Assembly (NCBI GenBank): GCA_026400435.1
Contig: JAPLOZ010000085.1
Location: 62,001-126,000 of the forward strand
Direction: 5' to 3'
Length of the DNA stretch: 64,000 nt
Source: Hyphomicrobiales bacterium
Lineage (GTDB): Bacteria > Pseudomonadota > Alphaproteobacteria > Rhizobiales > Rhizobiaceae
The notes under the pieces are model-generated. The model was given only the letters and a program-made list of their open reading frames with translations, was not told the DNA's origin and did no database searches. Both the position numbers and the translations under genes were made by a program. Positions 9,399 through 18,619 of the stretch are shown here, piece by piece. How positions within the stretch are numbered: the first letter of the stretch is position 1; each line of letters begins with the position of its first letter.

Positions 9399-9420
9399 CA
9401 TGACCATGTGGTTGGTCATG
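9399..9420 (+). promoter_or_regulatory. Inverted repeat, probable operator of the toxin-antitoxin pair
   Basis: A perfect 8-bp inverted repeat, CATGACCA and TGGTCATG, separated by TGTGGT, ends 8 bp before the antitoxin ATG. TTGAAA at 9374-9379 is a candidate -35 with TACATG at 9397-9402 as a poor -10, which the palindrome would cover. Autorepression by antitoxin or toxin-antitoxin complex is the usual mode in this family; the site assignment is inference. Confidence 0.6.
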
Positions 9421-9428
9421 AGGCAGTC

Positions 9429-9671
9429 ATGAAATCCGTCAGCGTCGCAGAAGCCAAGGCACATCTGAGCGAACTCATCACTCAGGCGGCCGAGGGCGAA
9501 ACCGTCAGCATCACGCGGCGCGGCAAGCCCGTGGCGCAACTGGTCGCTGCGCAGAAGCCGCGCAAGAAGATCGATGTTGAAATGCTCAGGAAGGTCACCG
9601 AAGGAATGCCTTTGCAAAAGCAATCGGCAGGCGACTTCATCCGCGAGATGCGGGACTCCGATCGCTATTGA
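9429..9671 (+). CDS. Phd/YefM-type antitoxin
   Basis: Protein of 80 aa. MKSVSVAEAKAHLSELITQA then GETVSITRRGKPVAQLV is the Phd/YefM DNA-binding domain; the C-terminal 30 residues are the flexible toxin-neutralising part. ATG 9429 is chosen because the Phd fold starts there; the open frame from 9381 runs through the operator palindrome. Its stop overlaps the toxin ATG as TGATG, the standard coupled arrangement for a type II module. Confidence 0.9.
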   Translation: MKSVSVAEAKAHLSELITQAAEGETVSITRRGKPVAQLVAAQKPRKKIDVEMLRKVTEGMPLQKQSAGDFIREMRDSDRY

Positions 9672-10093
9672 TGCGCTATATCGATACGTCGGTCATCGTC
9701 TCGTCCTTGCTCCGTGAGGCCTATACGGATCGCGCTCAGCAATGGTTGAGCGAGCAGGCGTCACAGGACTTGGCGATCAGCGATTGGGTCGTCTCCGAGT
9801 TTTCGTCGGCGCTCTCCCTGAAGTTGCGAACCGAGCAGATGTCACGGGAAAAGCGCGCTGAAGCGCTGGCTGCTTTTGTGCGCTTCGCGGGCAACTTCCT
9901 CATCGTCTTGCCTGTCTCCACTTCCCACTTCAAGGCCGCCGCGCGATTTGCCGACCGTTACGAATTGGGATTGAGGGCGGGCGACGCGCTGCACTTGGCG
10001 GTTGCGGCAGAAACTGGCGCTTCACTTTATACATTGGACAAACGGCTCGCGGCAGCCGGGCCCGTTGTTGGCGTGGAAGCCCATCTGCTTTAG
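9671..10093 (+). CDS. PIN-domain toxin (VapC-like RNase)
   Basis: Protein of 140 aa. The PIN acidic residues are visible: D5 in MRYIDTSVIVS, E43 in VVSEFSSAL, the Asp of RAGDALHLA and that of LYTLDKRL. The family cleaves RNA, commonly initiator tRNA or rRNA loops, in a Mg-dependent way. The ATG at 9671 shares a base with the antitoxin stop; a TTG three bases upstream is in frame but less likely. All catalytic positions are intact, so the module appears functional. Pairing of a Phd-fold antitoxin with a PIN toxin is common in Rhizobiales. Confidence 0.9.
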   Translation: MRYIDTSVIVSSLLREAYTDRAQQWLSEQASQDLAISDWVVSEFSSALSLKLRTEQMSREKRAEALAAFVRFAGNFLIVLPVSTSHFKAAARFADRYELGLRAGDALHLAVAAETGASLYTLDKRLAAAGPVVGVEAHLL

Positions 10094-10176
10094 GCCGTGA
10101 TGACGCCAATCTCTGGTCCAGACGATTGGCGTCGCTTGCGGTTGCATCGCGCGCCTGCGCCTGCGACAGAACCGAG

Positions 10177-11055
10177 ATGGCAGATACACAATCCACACTC
10201 AAGGCAGCGCTCTGGATGGGAGGCTCGATCGCCTCCTTCCTGACCATGACCGTCGCTGGCCGCGCGGTCATTCCCGCGCTCGACGTCTTCCAGGTCATGG
10301 AGATGCGGTCGGTTATCGGCTGGTTCATCCTGCTGCCGCTGGTGCTGGCCTCCGGTGGCTTCCGGGCGATGCGCACAAAGCGCCCGTTGCAGCATATTGG
10401 GCGCAACGTCGTGCACTATGCCGGCCAGTTCGCCTGGCTGCAGGCCCTCACCCTGATACCGCTTGCGCAGCTCATCTCAATCGAGTTCACGACGCCGATC
10501 TGGGGCGCCCTGCTCGCCGTGCTGTTCCTTGGCGAACGCATGAACTCACGCAAGATCGCCGCGATCGCCTTCGGACTTGTCGGCGTGCTCGTCATCGTGC
10601 GTCCGGGCGCAACGCAGGTCGAGCCGGGTCATCTGATCATGCTTGCCGGCGCGGTTTTCTTCGGAATTTCGGTGGTCATGGTGAAGTCGCTGACCCGCAC
10701 CGACAAGGTTGTCGCCATCATCTTCTGGATGCTGATCATCCAGTCCGTCATTGGCATCGTGCCCGCGGCGATGGTCTGGCGTACACCGACCGCCGACATG
10801 TGGCCTTGGATCGTGCTGATCTCCTTTTCCGGCATGTCGTCGCATTTCTGCATGGCACGAGCGCTGACCTACGCCGACGCGACAGTCGTCATGCCGATGG
10901 ATTTTCTGCGCCTGCCGCTCTCGGCGCTGATCGGATTCCTGCTCTACAGCGAGGTCATCGATTTCTACACCGCCGTCGGCGCAGCGCTTATCCTCGCGGG
11001 CAATCTGTTCAACATGCCGCGCCGCGCACGCGAACCGGAGCTGGCGACCTCCTGA
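10177..11055 (+). CDS. EamA/DMT family permease
   Basis: Protein of 292 aa from ATG 10177; the in-frame region upstream to 10126 lacks membrane or signal character. Ten hydrophobic segments form two EamA repeats: the first ends near FGLVGVLVIVRPGATQVEPG, the second near GAALILAGNLFNMPRRAREP. Family members export or import small metabolites such as amino acids and their analogues. The substrate is unknown. Transcribed alone; its 3' end converges on the K+ channel gene 14 bp away. Confidence 0.88.
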   Translation: MADTQSTLKAALWMGGSIASFLTMTVAGRAVIPALDVFQVMEMRSVIGWFILLPLVLASGGFRAMRTKRPLQHIGRNVVHYAGQFAWLQALTLIPLAQLISIEFTTPIWGALLAVLFLGERMNSRKIAAIAFGLVGVLVIVRPGATQVEPGHLIMLAGAVFFGISVVMVKSLTRTDKVVAIIFWMLIIQSVIGIVPAAMVWRTPTADMWPWIVLISFSGMSSHFCMARALTYADATVVMPMDFLRLPLSALIGFLLYSEVIDFYTAVGAALILAGNLFNMPRRAREPELATS

Positions 11056-11069
11056 CGGTTGGAGTGCTT

Positions 11070-11873
11070 CTAGGAAACTCCATCGTCGGGGATCTTCAAC
11101 AGGTTGCCGCAGGCCTTGCAGTGGACGGCGTCGGGCTCGTGCCTGCGCAGCCCGCAATGCTCGCATTCGTAATACACCTTGCTGGGCCGGAACACCGCCT
11201 GCGCGAGTTTCACGAACAGCGAGATGCCGATGATCATGGTGACGATGGAAGTCAGCTTGCCGGCGATGCCAGGAAGCGTGATGTCGCCGAAGCCGGTCGT
11301 CGTGATGGTCGCTACGGTGAAATAGAGCGCATCGACATAGCCCTCGAACCCTGCCCCGTCGATGAAGAAGAATGTGTAGATAAAGCCCGTGGCGATGAAC
11401 AGGAACGTCAGGAGGTTGACGACCGCCACGATCGGCTCGCGCCAGGCGAGCAGTCCGCGCTTTTCGAGCGGATGCCAAAGGGCTCGGCTTTGCGCCAGCG
11501 ACCACAGCCTGAGGATGCGCAGGAAGCCGAGATTGGCCAGCGCCTGTGGAAACAGCAACGTTGCGAGGATGAACAAGTCCACCCATGATGCAGGCTGGCG
11601 CAGCAGCCTCAGCATATCCGTCGAGGCAAGCAGCCTTGCCACGATATCGAGAGCCACCAGCGCGGCCACGGCATAGTCGATCCACAGGAACGATCGCGTT
11701 CCGGAGATGACCGGCGTCGCGACAAAGAACGCGATGATGGCGAGATCGATGAGGATTACAGCTATCTGGAACCTGACGGCCGACGGCGACCGCCCGTGAT
11801 AGAGGCGACGCAGGACATCGCGCAGCCTGGCGATGCCGGTCAGCGGCTTGTTGTCGGAGCCTTCATTCGCCAC
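11070..11873 (-). CDS. Voltage-gated-type potassium channel with C-terminal zinc ribbon
   Basis: Protein of 267 aa. Six hydrophobic segments: S1-S3-like helices at 35-110, an S4-like segment near 117-139 (FLRILRLWSLAQSR, with R119, R122, R130), then pore helices at about 147-170 and 205-228. The selectivity filter TTTGFGD is at 191-197. After the last helix the tail carries C237, C240, C252 and C255, a CxxC-x11-CxxC zinc ribbon. It is an inner-membrane ion channel of the KvAP/ion_trans class. The S4 charges are fewer than in strongly voltage-dependent channels. The soluble zinc ribbon may be a gating or assembly domain (inference). Confidence 0.85.
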   Translation of the reverse strand: MANEGSDNKPLTGIARLRDVLRRLYHGRSPSAVRFQIAVILIDLAIIAFFVATPVISGTRSFLWIDYAVAALVALDIVARLLASTDMLRLLRQPASWVDLFILATLLFPQALANLGFLRILRLWSLAQSRALWHPLEKRGLLAWREPIVAVVNLLTFLFIATGFIYTFFFIDGAGFEGYVDALYFTVATITTTGFGDITLPGIAGKLTSIVTMIIGISLFVKLAQAVFRPSKVYYECEHCGLRRHEPDAVHCKACGNLLKIPDDGVS

Positions 11874-11939
11874 GAACGATCACCCTCCCTCCACCCGCAA
11901 CCGGCAAACCGGACAGCGCGTGGCGGCCAAATGCCTGGA

Positions 11940-14900
11940 CTATACTAGCTCAACTTCGACGACGCCCGGCACGGCGCGCATGGCAGACGCGATCTGCGGC
12001 GATATGCGGTAGCGATCGGGCAGTTCGATCTCGACTTCCCCGGCAGCGCCCTCCTTGATCACGATGAAGCTCACGTGCCCCTCGCCTTTTGTCGAAAGCT
12101 GTGTGGCCAGAATGCCGACCGGCGTCGGGTCCCTGACATAGATGCGCAGCGCCTTCTGCGCCTGCCCGGCCACGTCCTCGAGCGATTGCACCGTCTGGAT
12201 GCGCAGGTTGACGCCTTCCGGGCGGTCTTCCGCCGAGACAGTGATCACCAGCGATTTGCCGGGCTCCAGCATGTCGCGGTATTGCGCCAGCCCTTCGGAG
12301 AACAGCACGGCCTCGTACTGGCCAGACGTGTCGGAGAAGTTCACGACGCCCATCTTGTTGCCGGTGCGTGTCTTGCGTTCCTGCTTGGAGGTGACGGTGC
12401 CGGCGAGCCGACCGGCCGTCGCGCCCTGCTTCACGGCGGCGGAGAACTCGCTCCAGTTCTGCACGCGCATCTTCTTCAATGCGGCGCGATAATCGTCCAG
12501 CGGGTGCGCCGACAGATAGAAACCAACCACCTGAAACTCCCGATGGAGCCGGTCTGCGGGCAGCCACGGTTCGGTTACGGGCAGATGCAGTTTCTGCTGG
12601 CTTGCAGCCGAGCCGCCGAACATGTCGGTCATGCCGAGTGCAGCATCCTCATAGGCGCGCGCTGCAAGGCCCATCATCCTGTCGAGCCCGGCGATCATGG
12701 CTGCGCGGTCGTGGCCGAAGCAGTCGAGCGCTCCGGCCATGATCAAGGTTTCAAGCACCCGCTTGCCGACGATCTTTGGATCGACACGCTCGCAGAAATC
12801 CTCAAGGCTGGAGAAAGGCGTCTCCTTGCGCTTGGCGACGATGTGCTCGACGGCCGCGTCGCCGACGCCCTTCAACGCCGCCAGCGAATAGAAAATCTTG
12901 TTTTCGCCGACCTCGAAATCCCGGAAGCTGGTCTTGACCGACGGCGCAACGACATCGATGCCAAGCCGCAGCGCGTCTTGCCGGAAGTCGGCCAGCTTGT
13001 CGGTATTGCCCATGTCGAGCGTCATAGATGCCGCCAGGAACTCGACCGGATAGTGGGCCTTCAGATAGGCAGTCTGATAGGAAACCACGGCGTATGCCGC
13101 AGCATGCGACTTGTTGAAGCCGTAGTCGGCGAATTTCGCCAGTAGGTCGAAGATGAAATCCGACTGCGGCTTTGACAGACCGTTCCTGACCGCGCCCTCG
13201 ACGAAACGCGCCCGCTGCGCGTCCATCTCGGCGCGGATCTTCTTGCCCATGGCGCGGCGCAGCAGGTCGGCTTCGCCGAGCGAATAGCCAGACAGCTCCT
13301 GGGCTATCTGCATGACCTGCTCCTGATAGACGATGACCCCTTGCGTCTCCTTGAGCAAATGGTCGATGGAGGGATGGATGGAGGCTATCTCCTCCTCGCC
13401 GTGCTTGCGGGCGTTGTAGGTTGGGATGTTCTCCATCGGGCCGGGGCGATAGAGCGCAACCAGCGCGATGATGTCCTCGATGCGGTCGGGCCTCATGCCT
13501 ACCAGCGCCTTGCGCATGCCCGCACTTTCCACCTGGAAGATGCCGACCACCTCGCCGCGCGAAAGCATGGAATAGGTCTTCTCGTCGTCGAGTGGGATGT
13601 GCGCAAGATCGATCTCGATGCTGCGCCGCCTGATCAGCTTCACCGCTCGGTCGAGAACCGTCAGGGTCTTGAGGCCAAGGAAGTCGAACTTCACCAGCCC
13701 GGCCTGCTCGACATATTTCATGTTGAACTGGGTGACCGGCATGTCGGAGCGCGGGTCGCGGTACATCGGCACCAGTTCCGAAAGCGGACGGTCGCCGATC
13801 ACTATGCCCGCCGCGTGCGTCGAAGCGTGCCGGTAGAGCCCCTCGAGCTTCTGGGCCATGTCGAGGAGGGTCTGGACCGCCGGTTCCCTCCCCGACTCCT
13901 CGGCAAACCGCGGCTCGCTCTCGATAGCCTTGGCGAGCGTCACCGGATTGGCAGGGTTCTGCGGCACCATCTTGCAAAGGCGGTCAACCTGCCCGTAGGG
14001 CATCTGGAGCACGCGGCCGACGTCGCGCAACACGGCGCGCGCCTGCAGCGTACCAAACGTTATGATCTGCGCGACCTGGTCGCGACCGTATTTTTCCTGC
14101 ACATAACGGATCACCTCGTCGCGGCGGTCCTGGCAGAAGTCGATGTCGAAGTCGGGCATCGACACGCGGTCGGGATTGAGGAAGCGCTCGAAGAGCAGGG
14201 AGAAGCGCAACGGATCGATATCGGTGATGGTCGTCGCCCAGGCAACCAGGGAGCCGGCGCCCGAACCGCGTCCCGGTCCGACCGGAATCCCATGCGCCTT
14301 GGCCCACTGGATAAAGTCGGCAACGATGAGGAAGTAGCCCGGATACTTCATGCGCTCGATGATGCCGAGCTCGAACTCCAGGCGGTCGCGATACTGATCC
14401 ACGGTGAAGCCGGGCGTCGGCCCGTAAGCCGCGAGCCGCGCGACCAGGCCTTCGCGCGCCTGCCTCGACAATTCGGCTGCTTCGGCCCTGACCGCTGCTT
14501 CGGCGTCGGCGATGTCGCCGGCGGTAAAGCGCGGCAGGATCGGGTTGCGGTTCCTGGGATAGTAAGAGCAGCGGCGCGCGATCTCTATCGTGTTGTCAAT
14601 CGCCTCAGGCAAATCGTCAAACAACGACGCCATCTGCCGTTGGCTCTTCAAAAAATTGTCGGTTGCCAGCCGGCGCCGGTCGTCGGCGGCGATCACCGAC
14701 CCTTCGGCAATGGCGATCAGCGCGTCATGCGCCTCGTAGTCGTCGCGATCGAGAAAGAAGGCCTCGTTGGTTGCGACAAGCGGCAAGTCATGGGCGTAGG
14801 CGAGGTCTAGTGTCTTTGCCTCGACCATGCGGTCGTAGCCGGCGACGCGTTCCAGTTCGACGTAGAGCCGGTCGCCGAAAATGCGCTTCAGCGTAAGCAG

Positions 14901-15467
14901 GCGGCTCTCGGCGAGCGCGGGGTGGTCGGTCCTGAGAGCCGATCCGATCGCGCCGCGCGGGCCGCCTGTCAGGCAGATGAGACCGGCGGCAAAACGTGCC
15001 AGCCATTCGAGCGAGACATGAACGGGGTCGCCCGGTCCGTTTTCCAGATAGGCGCGGCTGACAAGCCGCACGAGATTTGCGTAGCCAGCCTCGTTGGCGG
15101 CTATCAGCACCAGAGGAAAGACCTCCGGTCCCTGCCGCTTCTGGTAACTCCGGCTGGAATCCTGATTTTCGTCTCCAAATGCAATGTCGAGCTGGCAGCC
15201 TATGATGGGCTGCACGCCCTCCTTCACCGCCTTCTGCGCGAACTCCAGCGCGCCGAACAGGTTGTTGCTGTCGGTGACAGCGATTGCCGGCGCAGCGTCC
15301 TTGACGGCATGCTGGACGACCTTGTCGAGCTTCAGCGCACCTTCGAGCAGCGAATAGGCCGAGTGCACGCGCAGATGCACGAAGGGACGCCCCGCCTGCT
15401 CCGCCGGGGCTGTCCTCGCCATCGCTTCGCGCAATATCGGATCGCGCGGCGGCCTTTCGCTTGTCAT
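11940..15467 (-). CDS. dnaE: DNA polymerase III subunit alpha (DnaE1)
   Basis: Protein of 1175 aa, full length for DnaE1. The PHP domain begins at FVHLRVHSAYSLLEGA (about residue 28). The polymerase core has GPGRGSGAGSLVAWA and the catalytic PDFDIDF, followed by the fingers and tandem HhH near IFYSLAALKGVGDAAVEHIV. The C-terminal part contains the OB-fold domain (LAGTVTSKQERKTRTGNKMG) and tau-binding tail. It is the replicative polymerase catalytic subunit. Frame intact throughout. The gene stands alone on the minus strand; exoR is the next gene downstream in coordinates and the upstream spacer is short. Confidence 0.98.
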   Translation of the reverse strand: MTSERPPRDPILREAMARTAPAEQAGRPFVHLRVHSAYSLLEGALKLDKVVQHAVKDAAPAIAVTDSNNLFGALEFAQKAVKEGVQPIIGCQLDIAFGDENQDSSRSYQKRQGPEVFPLVLIAANEAGYANLVRLVSRAYLENGPGDPVHVSLEWLARFAAGLICLTGGPRGAIGSALRTDHPALAESRLLTLKRIFGDRLYVELERVAGYDRMVEAKTLDLAYAHDLPLVATNEAFFLDRDDYEAHDALIAIAEGSVIAADDRRRLATDNFLKSQRQMASLFDDLPEAIDNTIEIARRCSYYPRNRNPILPRFTAGDIADAEAAVRAEAAELSRQAREGLVARLAAYGPTPGFTVDQYRDRLEFELGIIERMKYPGYFLIVADFIQWAKAHGIPVGPGRGSGAGSLVAWATTITDIDPLRFSLLFERFLNPDRVSMPDFDIDFCQDRRDEVIRYVQEKYGRDQVAQIITFGTLQARAVLRDVGRVLQMPYGQVDRLCKMVPQNPANPVTLAKAIESEPRFAEESGREPAVQTLLDMAQKLEGLYRHASTHAAGIVIGDRPLSELVPMYRDPRSDMPVTQFNMKYVEQAGLVKFDFLGLKTLTVLDRAVKLIRRRSIEIDLAHIPLDDEKTYSMLSRGEVVGIFQVESAGMRKALVGMRPDRIEDIIALVALYRPGPMENIPTYNARKHGEEEIASIHPSIDHLLKETQGVIVYQEQVMQIAQELSGYSLGEADLLRRAMGKKIRAEMDAQRARFVEGAVRNGLSKPQSDFIFDLLAKFADYGFNKSHAAAYAVVSYQTAYLKAHYPVEFLAASMTLDMGNTDKLADFRQDALRLGIDVVAPSVKTSFRDFEVGENKIFYSLAALKGVGDAAVEHIVAKRKETPFSSLEDFCERVDPKIVGKRVLETLIMAGALDCFGHDRAAMIAGLDRMMGLAARAYEDAALGMTDMFGGSAASQQKLHLPVTEPWLPADRLHREFQVVGFYLSAHPLDDYRAALKKMRVQNWSEFSAAVKQGATAGRLAGTVTSKQERKTRTGNKMGVVNFSDTSGQYEAVLFSEGLAQYRDMLEPGKSLVITVSAEDRPEGVNLRIQTVQSLEDVAGQAQKALRIYVRDPTPVGILATQLSTKGEGHVSFIVIKEGAAGEVEIELPDRYRISPQIASAMRAVPGVVEVELV

Positions 15468-15594
15468 TGCACCCGTTCCAAGACTCAGAAACCTGTTGTC
15501 CGTTCCATTGTTCAGGAACGGCGCCGATTGGTCGAGTGGAAATAGGGGGCGGGCACAGCCTGTTTAAGGCCGCAGGCGGTGACCGACGCTTGCG

Positions 15595-16419
15595 CTACTG
15601 GCTGTCGGCGGAACCTTTGACGAGGATGTCCTGCGCCAGCGCGATGGCGGTACGGCGGTCGGCCTCACCGGCAAGCGAGAAAGCTTCTTCCTGCATGCCG
15701 CGTATCCAGGGCTGGTCGGCGGGGGAAGCGCGTTCCAGAGCCGCGGTCATCATCGCCAGGCCCCGCACCACCTTGCCGCTCTCGAAAAGCAGGTTGCCAA
15801 GCGTCGCCTGTGCACCGGCGTGCCCCTTCTCGGCAGCCAGTTGGAACCAGCGGCCCGCCTGCCGGACGCTGGCCTTCACGCCGCCTTCGCCATTGAGGAA
15901 CATGTTGCCCATTTCGAACTGGGCGCTCGGATTTCGGTAATTGGCTGCGGCGCGCATGTAGTATTCCTGCGCCGCAACGGGATCGGCGCGAACCGGCGTC
16001 CCCTTGATACCCGTCTTCATGTAGCCGCCCAGAGCGACCAACGCATCCGAAACGTAGCTCTCGTCGCGGCTGCCCGGCTCGACATCCTGCTCGACGATCT
16101 CGGAAAAGAACTTGAACGCCTCGTAGTCGTCGCGCGCCACGCCGTCGCCCGACGCATACATCCTGGCAAGCTTCCAGGTCGCGCCTATCTGGCCCTTCTC
16201 CGCTGCGAAACGATATGCCTCGGCCGCCTGGTCCTTATGTCCGCTCTGATAGGCGGAATAGCCGAACTGGAACACGGCCCAAGGGCTCGATTCGGCTTTC
16301 AGGCCGCCCTCGTCGAAGACCTTGTCGTCAAACGCCAGCGCCGCGCTCAGGCCGGCGGCCGAAGCCGAGGCAAATGCAACGCCAAACATGCAGACCCTGA
16401 CCAGACCTAATGTACGCAT
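15595..16419 (-). CDS. exoR: ExoR-like periplasmic Sel1-repeat regulator
   Basis: Protein of 274 aa from ATG 16419, which gives a signal peptide (MRTLGLVRVC... ending ALA) followed by the mature protein starting near FDDKVFDEG. Sel1/TPR-type helical repeats follow: AVFQFGYSAYQSGHKDQAAE, AAEKGQIGATWKLARMYASG, then DYEAFKFFSEIVEQDVEPGS and the conserved end EAFSLAGEADRRTAIALAQD. Length and sequence agree with the rhizobial ExoR family. In Sinorhizobium ExoR binds the periplasmic sensor domain of ExoS and inhibits ExoS-ChvI, controlling exopolysaccharide and motility. exoS and chvI are not in this window. The longer open frame to 16515 has no plausible N-terminus. Confidence 0.88.
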   Translation of the reverse strand: MRTLGLVRVCMFGVAFASASAAGLSAALAFDDKVFDEGGLKAESSPWAVFQFGYSAYQSGHKDQAAEAYRFAAEKGQIGATWKLARMYASGDGVARDDYEAFKFFSEIVEQDVEPGSRDESYVSDALVALGGYMKTGIKGTPVRADPVAAQEYYMRAAANYRNPSAQFEMGNMFLNGEGGVKASVRQAGRWFQLAAEKGHAGAQATLGNLLFESGKVVRGLAMMTAALERASPADQPWIRGMQEEAFSLAGEADRRTAIALAQDILVKGSADSQ

Positions 16420-17010
16420 AGCCGTGTTTCTTTTGCGCTCCCCGTAAGCTCGGTCGCCGCCGAGCGGACCGTTTCGATGTTGCGCGCGCATTTTCCCGTC
16501 GCGCGATACCGCCAACCGGTTCCGCGCCGCTTCAATCTCTTGTCCTGATCCGCCAGTTCAATATCGGCCATCACGCGCGACGCGCCGTCGGCGTCAACCC
16601 GACCGGGCCTGTCTTCGTCATGACATCCAGGATGCATGCTCTTTTCGGCCAAAGTGCGACCCGCAACGGGCGAAATAGCGCCTGCAAAAATCGACGAAAC
16701 GATGGACCCGCACTGCCCGCATTCGGGCTGTTCAGCCCCGGCGAGGTTAGGCACGAATACCTGTGCGATTACTCCGGCGTCCATTCTTTTCCTTGCCGTT
16801 CAACTAGCGGCGTTCTTCCCGTTCGGCCGTCTGATCTATTTGCCGACGCCCGCACAGGCACTCCGGGTGCGCCGGGTTTATGGCGGGAACGCGGCAAGTC
16901 TTGCAGTGTGAACCTTACCGCATGGGATGTTTAAGGAGTGTTGCCAAAACGTCACAAAAACTGATCTGGCCGCCAGCGTAGCGTGGATGCAACACTGGCC
17001 CCCGCTCAAG
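16420..17010. other. Intergenic region upstream of exoR
   Basis: About 590 bp. It should contain the exoR promoter (minus strand). Two overlapping plus-strand frames (16620-16934 and 16636-16911) and one minus frame (16407-16784) have no convincing ribosome binding site or domain; none is called. No repeat or RNA gene was recognised. Confidence 0.45.
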
Positions 17011-17038
17011 AAAAAAGCCCGGCAAAGCCGGGCTTTTT
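17011..17038 (-). terminator. Terminator of the FadL-type gene (symmetrical)
   Basis: AGCCCGGC and GCCGGGCT pair around AAA. On the minus strand the stem is followed by six T (plus-strand A run 17011-17016), 20 bp after the stop at 17058. The plus-strand side also has five T, so it could work in both directions. Confidence 0.9.
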
Positions 17039-17057
17039 GGCGAGCTAGCCTGCCGCC

Positions 17058-18284
17058 TCAGAATTTTGCGGAAGCGCTGAGTGAAAACGCATAGCCCCAC
17101 TCGGCTGGCGATGTGGCTGTATAATCGATGGGGCTTGCCACTTGAGACTTCGTTCCCTCTGTAAAGTAGATGGCTGCGCCGCCACCGCGGATCTGGATGT
17201 TGCTGTTGACGTCATAGGCAACGCCGCCGGCGAACGTCCAGCTGTCGGTCAGCGTATCCCAGCCGGTGCTCACACCCTTGTCCCAGGTGAGCGACAGCGA
17301 GCCGGCAAGGCTGGGGTTGAAGCGATGCCCGACGCCGCCGGTCACCGTCCAGCCGTCCTCGAAGAAGAAGCGGGTCGTCGAGAAAGCCTGGCCGCGAATA
17401 CCCTCAAAGACCACAATGTCCTCCAGCACGCTCCAGTCGGTCCATTTGATCGACCCGAACGCAAGCCATCCTTCGGCAATGCCGCTTTGCACCGTAAAGT
17501 CGACGATTGCCGGCAATGAGGCGTCGGCGCTCGCAGGGGCGCTCATGGCGTTTCCATACAGCGCATTTGCCACGACAGGATTGATGCCCTGAGCGATTGC
17601 CAATGTGCGGAATGGCGTGTTGGAATAGTTGCCGGAAGCATCGTGATTGGTTTGCGACCGATAGAGAAGCTGTGCCTTGAGCGCATATTCCGGGATTTCG
17701 TATCCAATGCCGAGCCTGTAGCCGAGGGCGTTGGACGTCAGATCGACGTTACTGTCACCCGGCACGCCGAACGCCAGTGTGAAGTTTCTCGCCTGGCTGT
17801 AGTCCACGGTCTCGTAAAAACCTCCGCCGATGACGGAAAGCCTGCCTTTAGGCATGTCGAAACCATACGCGCAGGTCAGCCCGTATTCATTGGTCTTGAG
17901 CGTCTGGCTCGCGGTATGGAACGTCACCGCGCCTGAGTATTCGGAATCGGCACCAAAGGGCTGCGTGTAGGAGCCGACGCAATTCAAATCGCCGACTATG
18001 CGTCCACCTACGGAAGCATATGGAACTGTGTAGTCGTTGGCGAACTCTTCCACGCCCTGGCTGAACGGCGTGGGCGTCCCGCCTACAACGACGACACCCG
18101 ATATTGTGTCGTAGGAGCGCTGCGGCGACACATAGGTAACGCCTGCAAACATGCCGAGCTGCGTATCGCCATAAAGCCCGTCGAGGTTGGCAACGCCGCG
18201 ATTGAACCCGCCCGCCTGAGCCTGGCTCAAGGCAAAGACGACCGAGCATCCCGCGACAAACGCATTGGCATAAAGCCGGTTCAT
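17058..18284 (-). CDS. FadL/OmpP1/TodX-type outer membrane transport protein
   Basis: Protein of 408 aa from ATG 18284, with GGGAGG about 7 bases upstream. A signal peptide ends at AQA before GGFNRGVANLDGLYGDTQLG, the FadL-like hatch region; antiparallel beta-strands continue to the C-terminal aromatic residue (SLSASAKF), as expected for a BamA-inserted barrel. FadL-family porins carry hydrophobic compounds such as fatty acids or aromatics across the outer membrane. The true substrate here is unknown. The gene has its own terminator and a 335-bp upstream region, so it is monocistronic. Confidence 0.85.
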   Translation of the reverse strand: MNRLYANAFVAGCSVVFALSQAQAGGFNRGVANLDGLYGDTQLGMFAGVTYVSPQRSYDTISGVVVVGGTPTPFSQGVEEFANDYTVPYASVGGRIVGDLNCVGSYTQPFGADSEYSGAVTFHTASQTLKTNEYGLTCAYGFDMPKGRLSVIGGGFYETVDYSQARNFTLAFGVPGDSNVDLTSNALGYRLGIGYEIPEYALKAQLLYRSQTNHDASGNYSNTPFRTLAIAQGINPVVANALYGNAMSAPASADASLPAIVDFTVQSGIAEGWLAFGSIKWTDWSVLEDIVVFEGIRGQAFSTTRFFFEDGWTVTGGVGHRFNPSLAGSLSLTWDKGVSTGWDTLTDSWTFAGGVAYDVNSNIQIRGGGAAIYFTEGTKSQVASPIDYTATSPAEWGYAFSLSASAKF

Positions 18285-18619
18285 TGATGCCTCCCACAAG
18301 TGCACGTCCAAGCTAAAGTGATTTCGCTGATTCCGTGCAACTGCCAAATTGGAAGGCAGGGCGCGCTTGGTTTCGCACAAGCGCAAATTGCTGCGGGAGC
18401 GACACGAAATGGTCGGCAGATTCCCAGCATAAAGTTCCATTTTGTCCAGTTTTTTACTTGAAAACCGCACACTGTACTGGGCGGCTGGCGCAAACCGGCG
18501 CGCATTCACCTGCCTGTTACATTATGGCAACATCGTAGCGAAAAATTGGCACCATGAAGACTTCACGCTGCGGCATATCGGCAGCCCGCATACCAGATGC
18601 AGCGTTAGGTTGCAGCCTG
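18285..18619. other. Spacer between valS 3' end and FadL-type gene
   Basis: About 335 bp containing the promoter and leader of the minus-strand FadL-type gene; relatively AT-rich around 18400-18560. No gene, terminator or clear operator was recognised. Confidence 0.45.

Noticed and set aside
9668-9670. TTG start for the PIN toxin
   Set aside because: ATG 9671 overlaps the antitoxin stop as TGATG, the usual coupled arrangement; the TTG would add only one residue.
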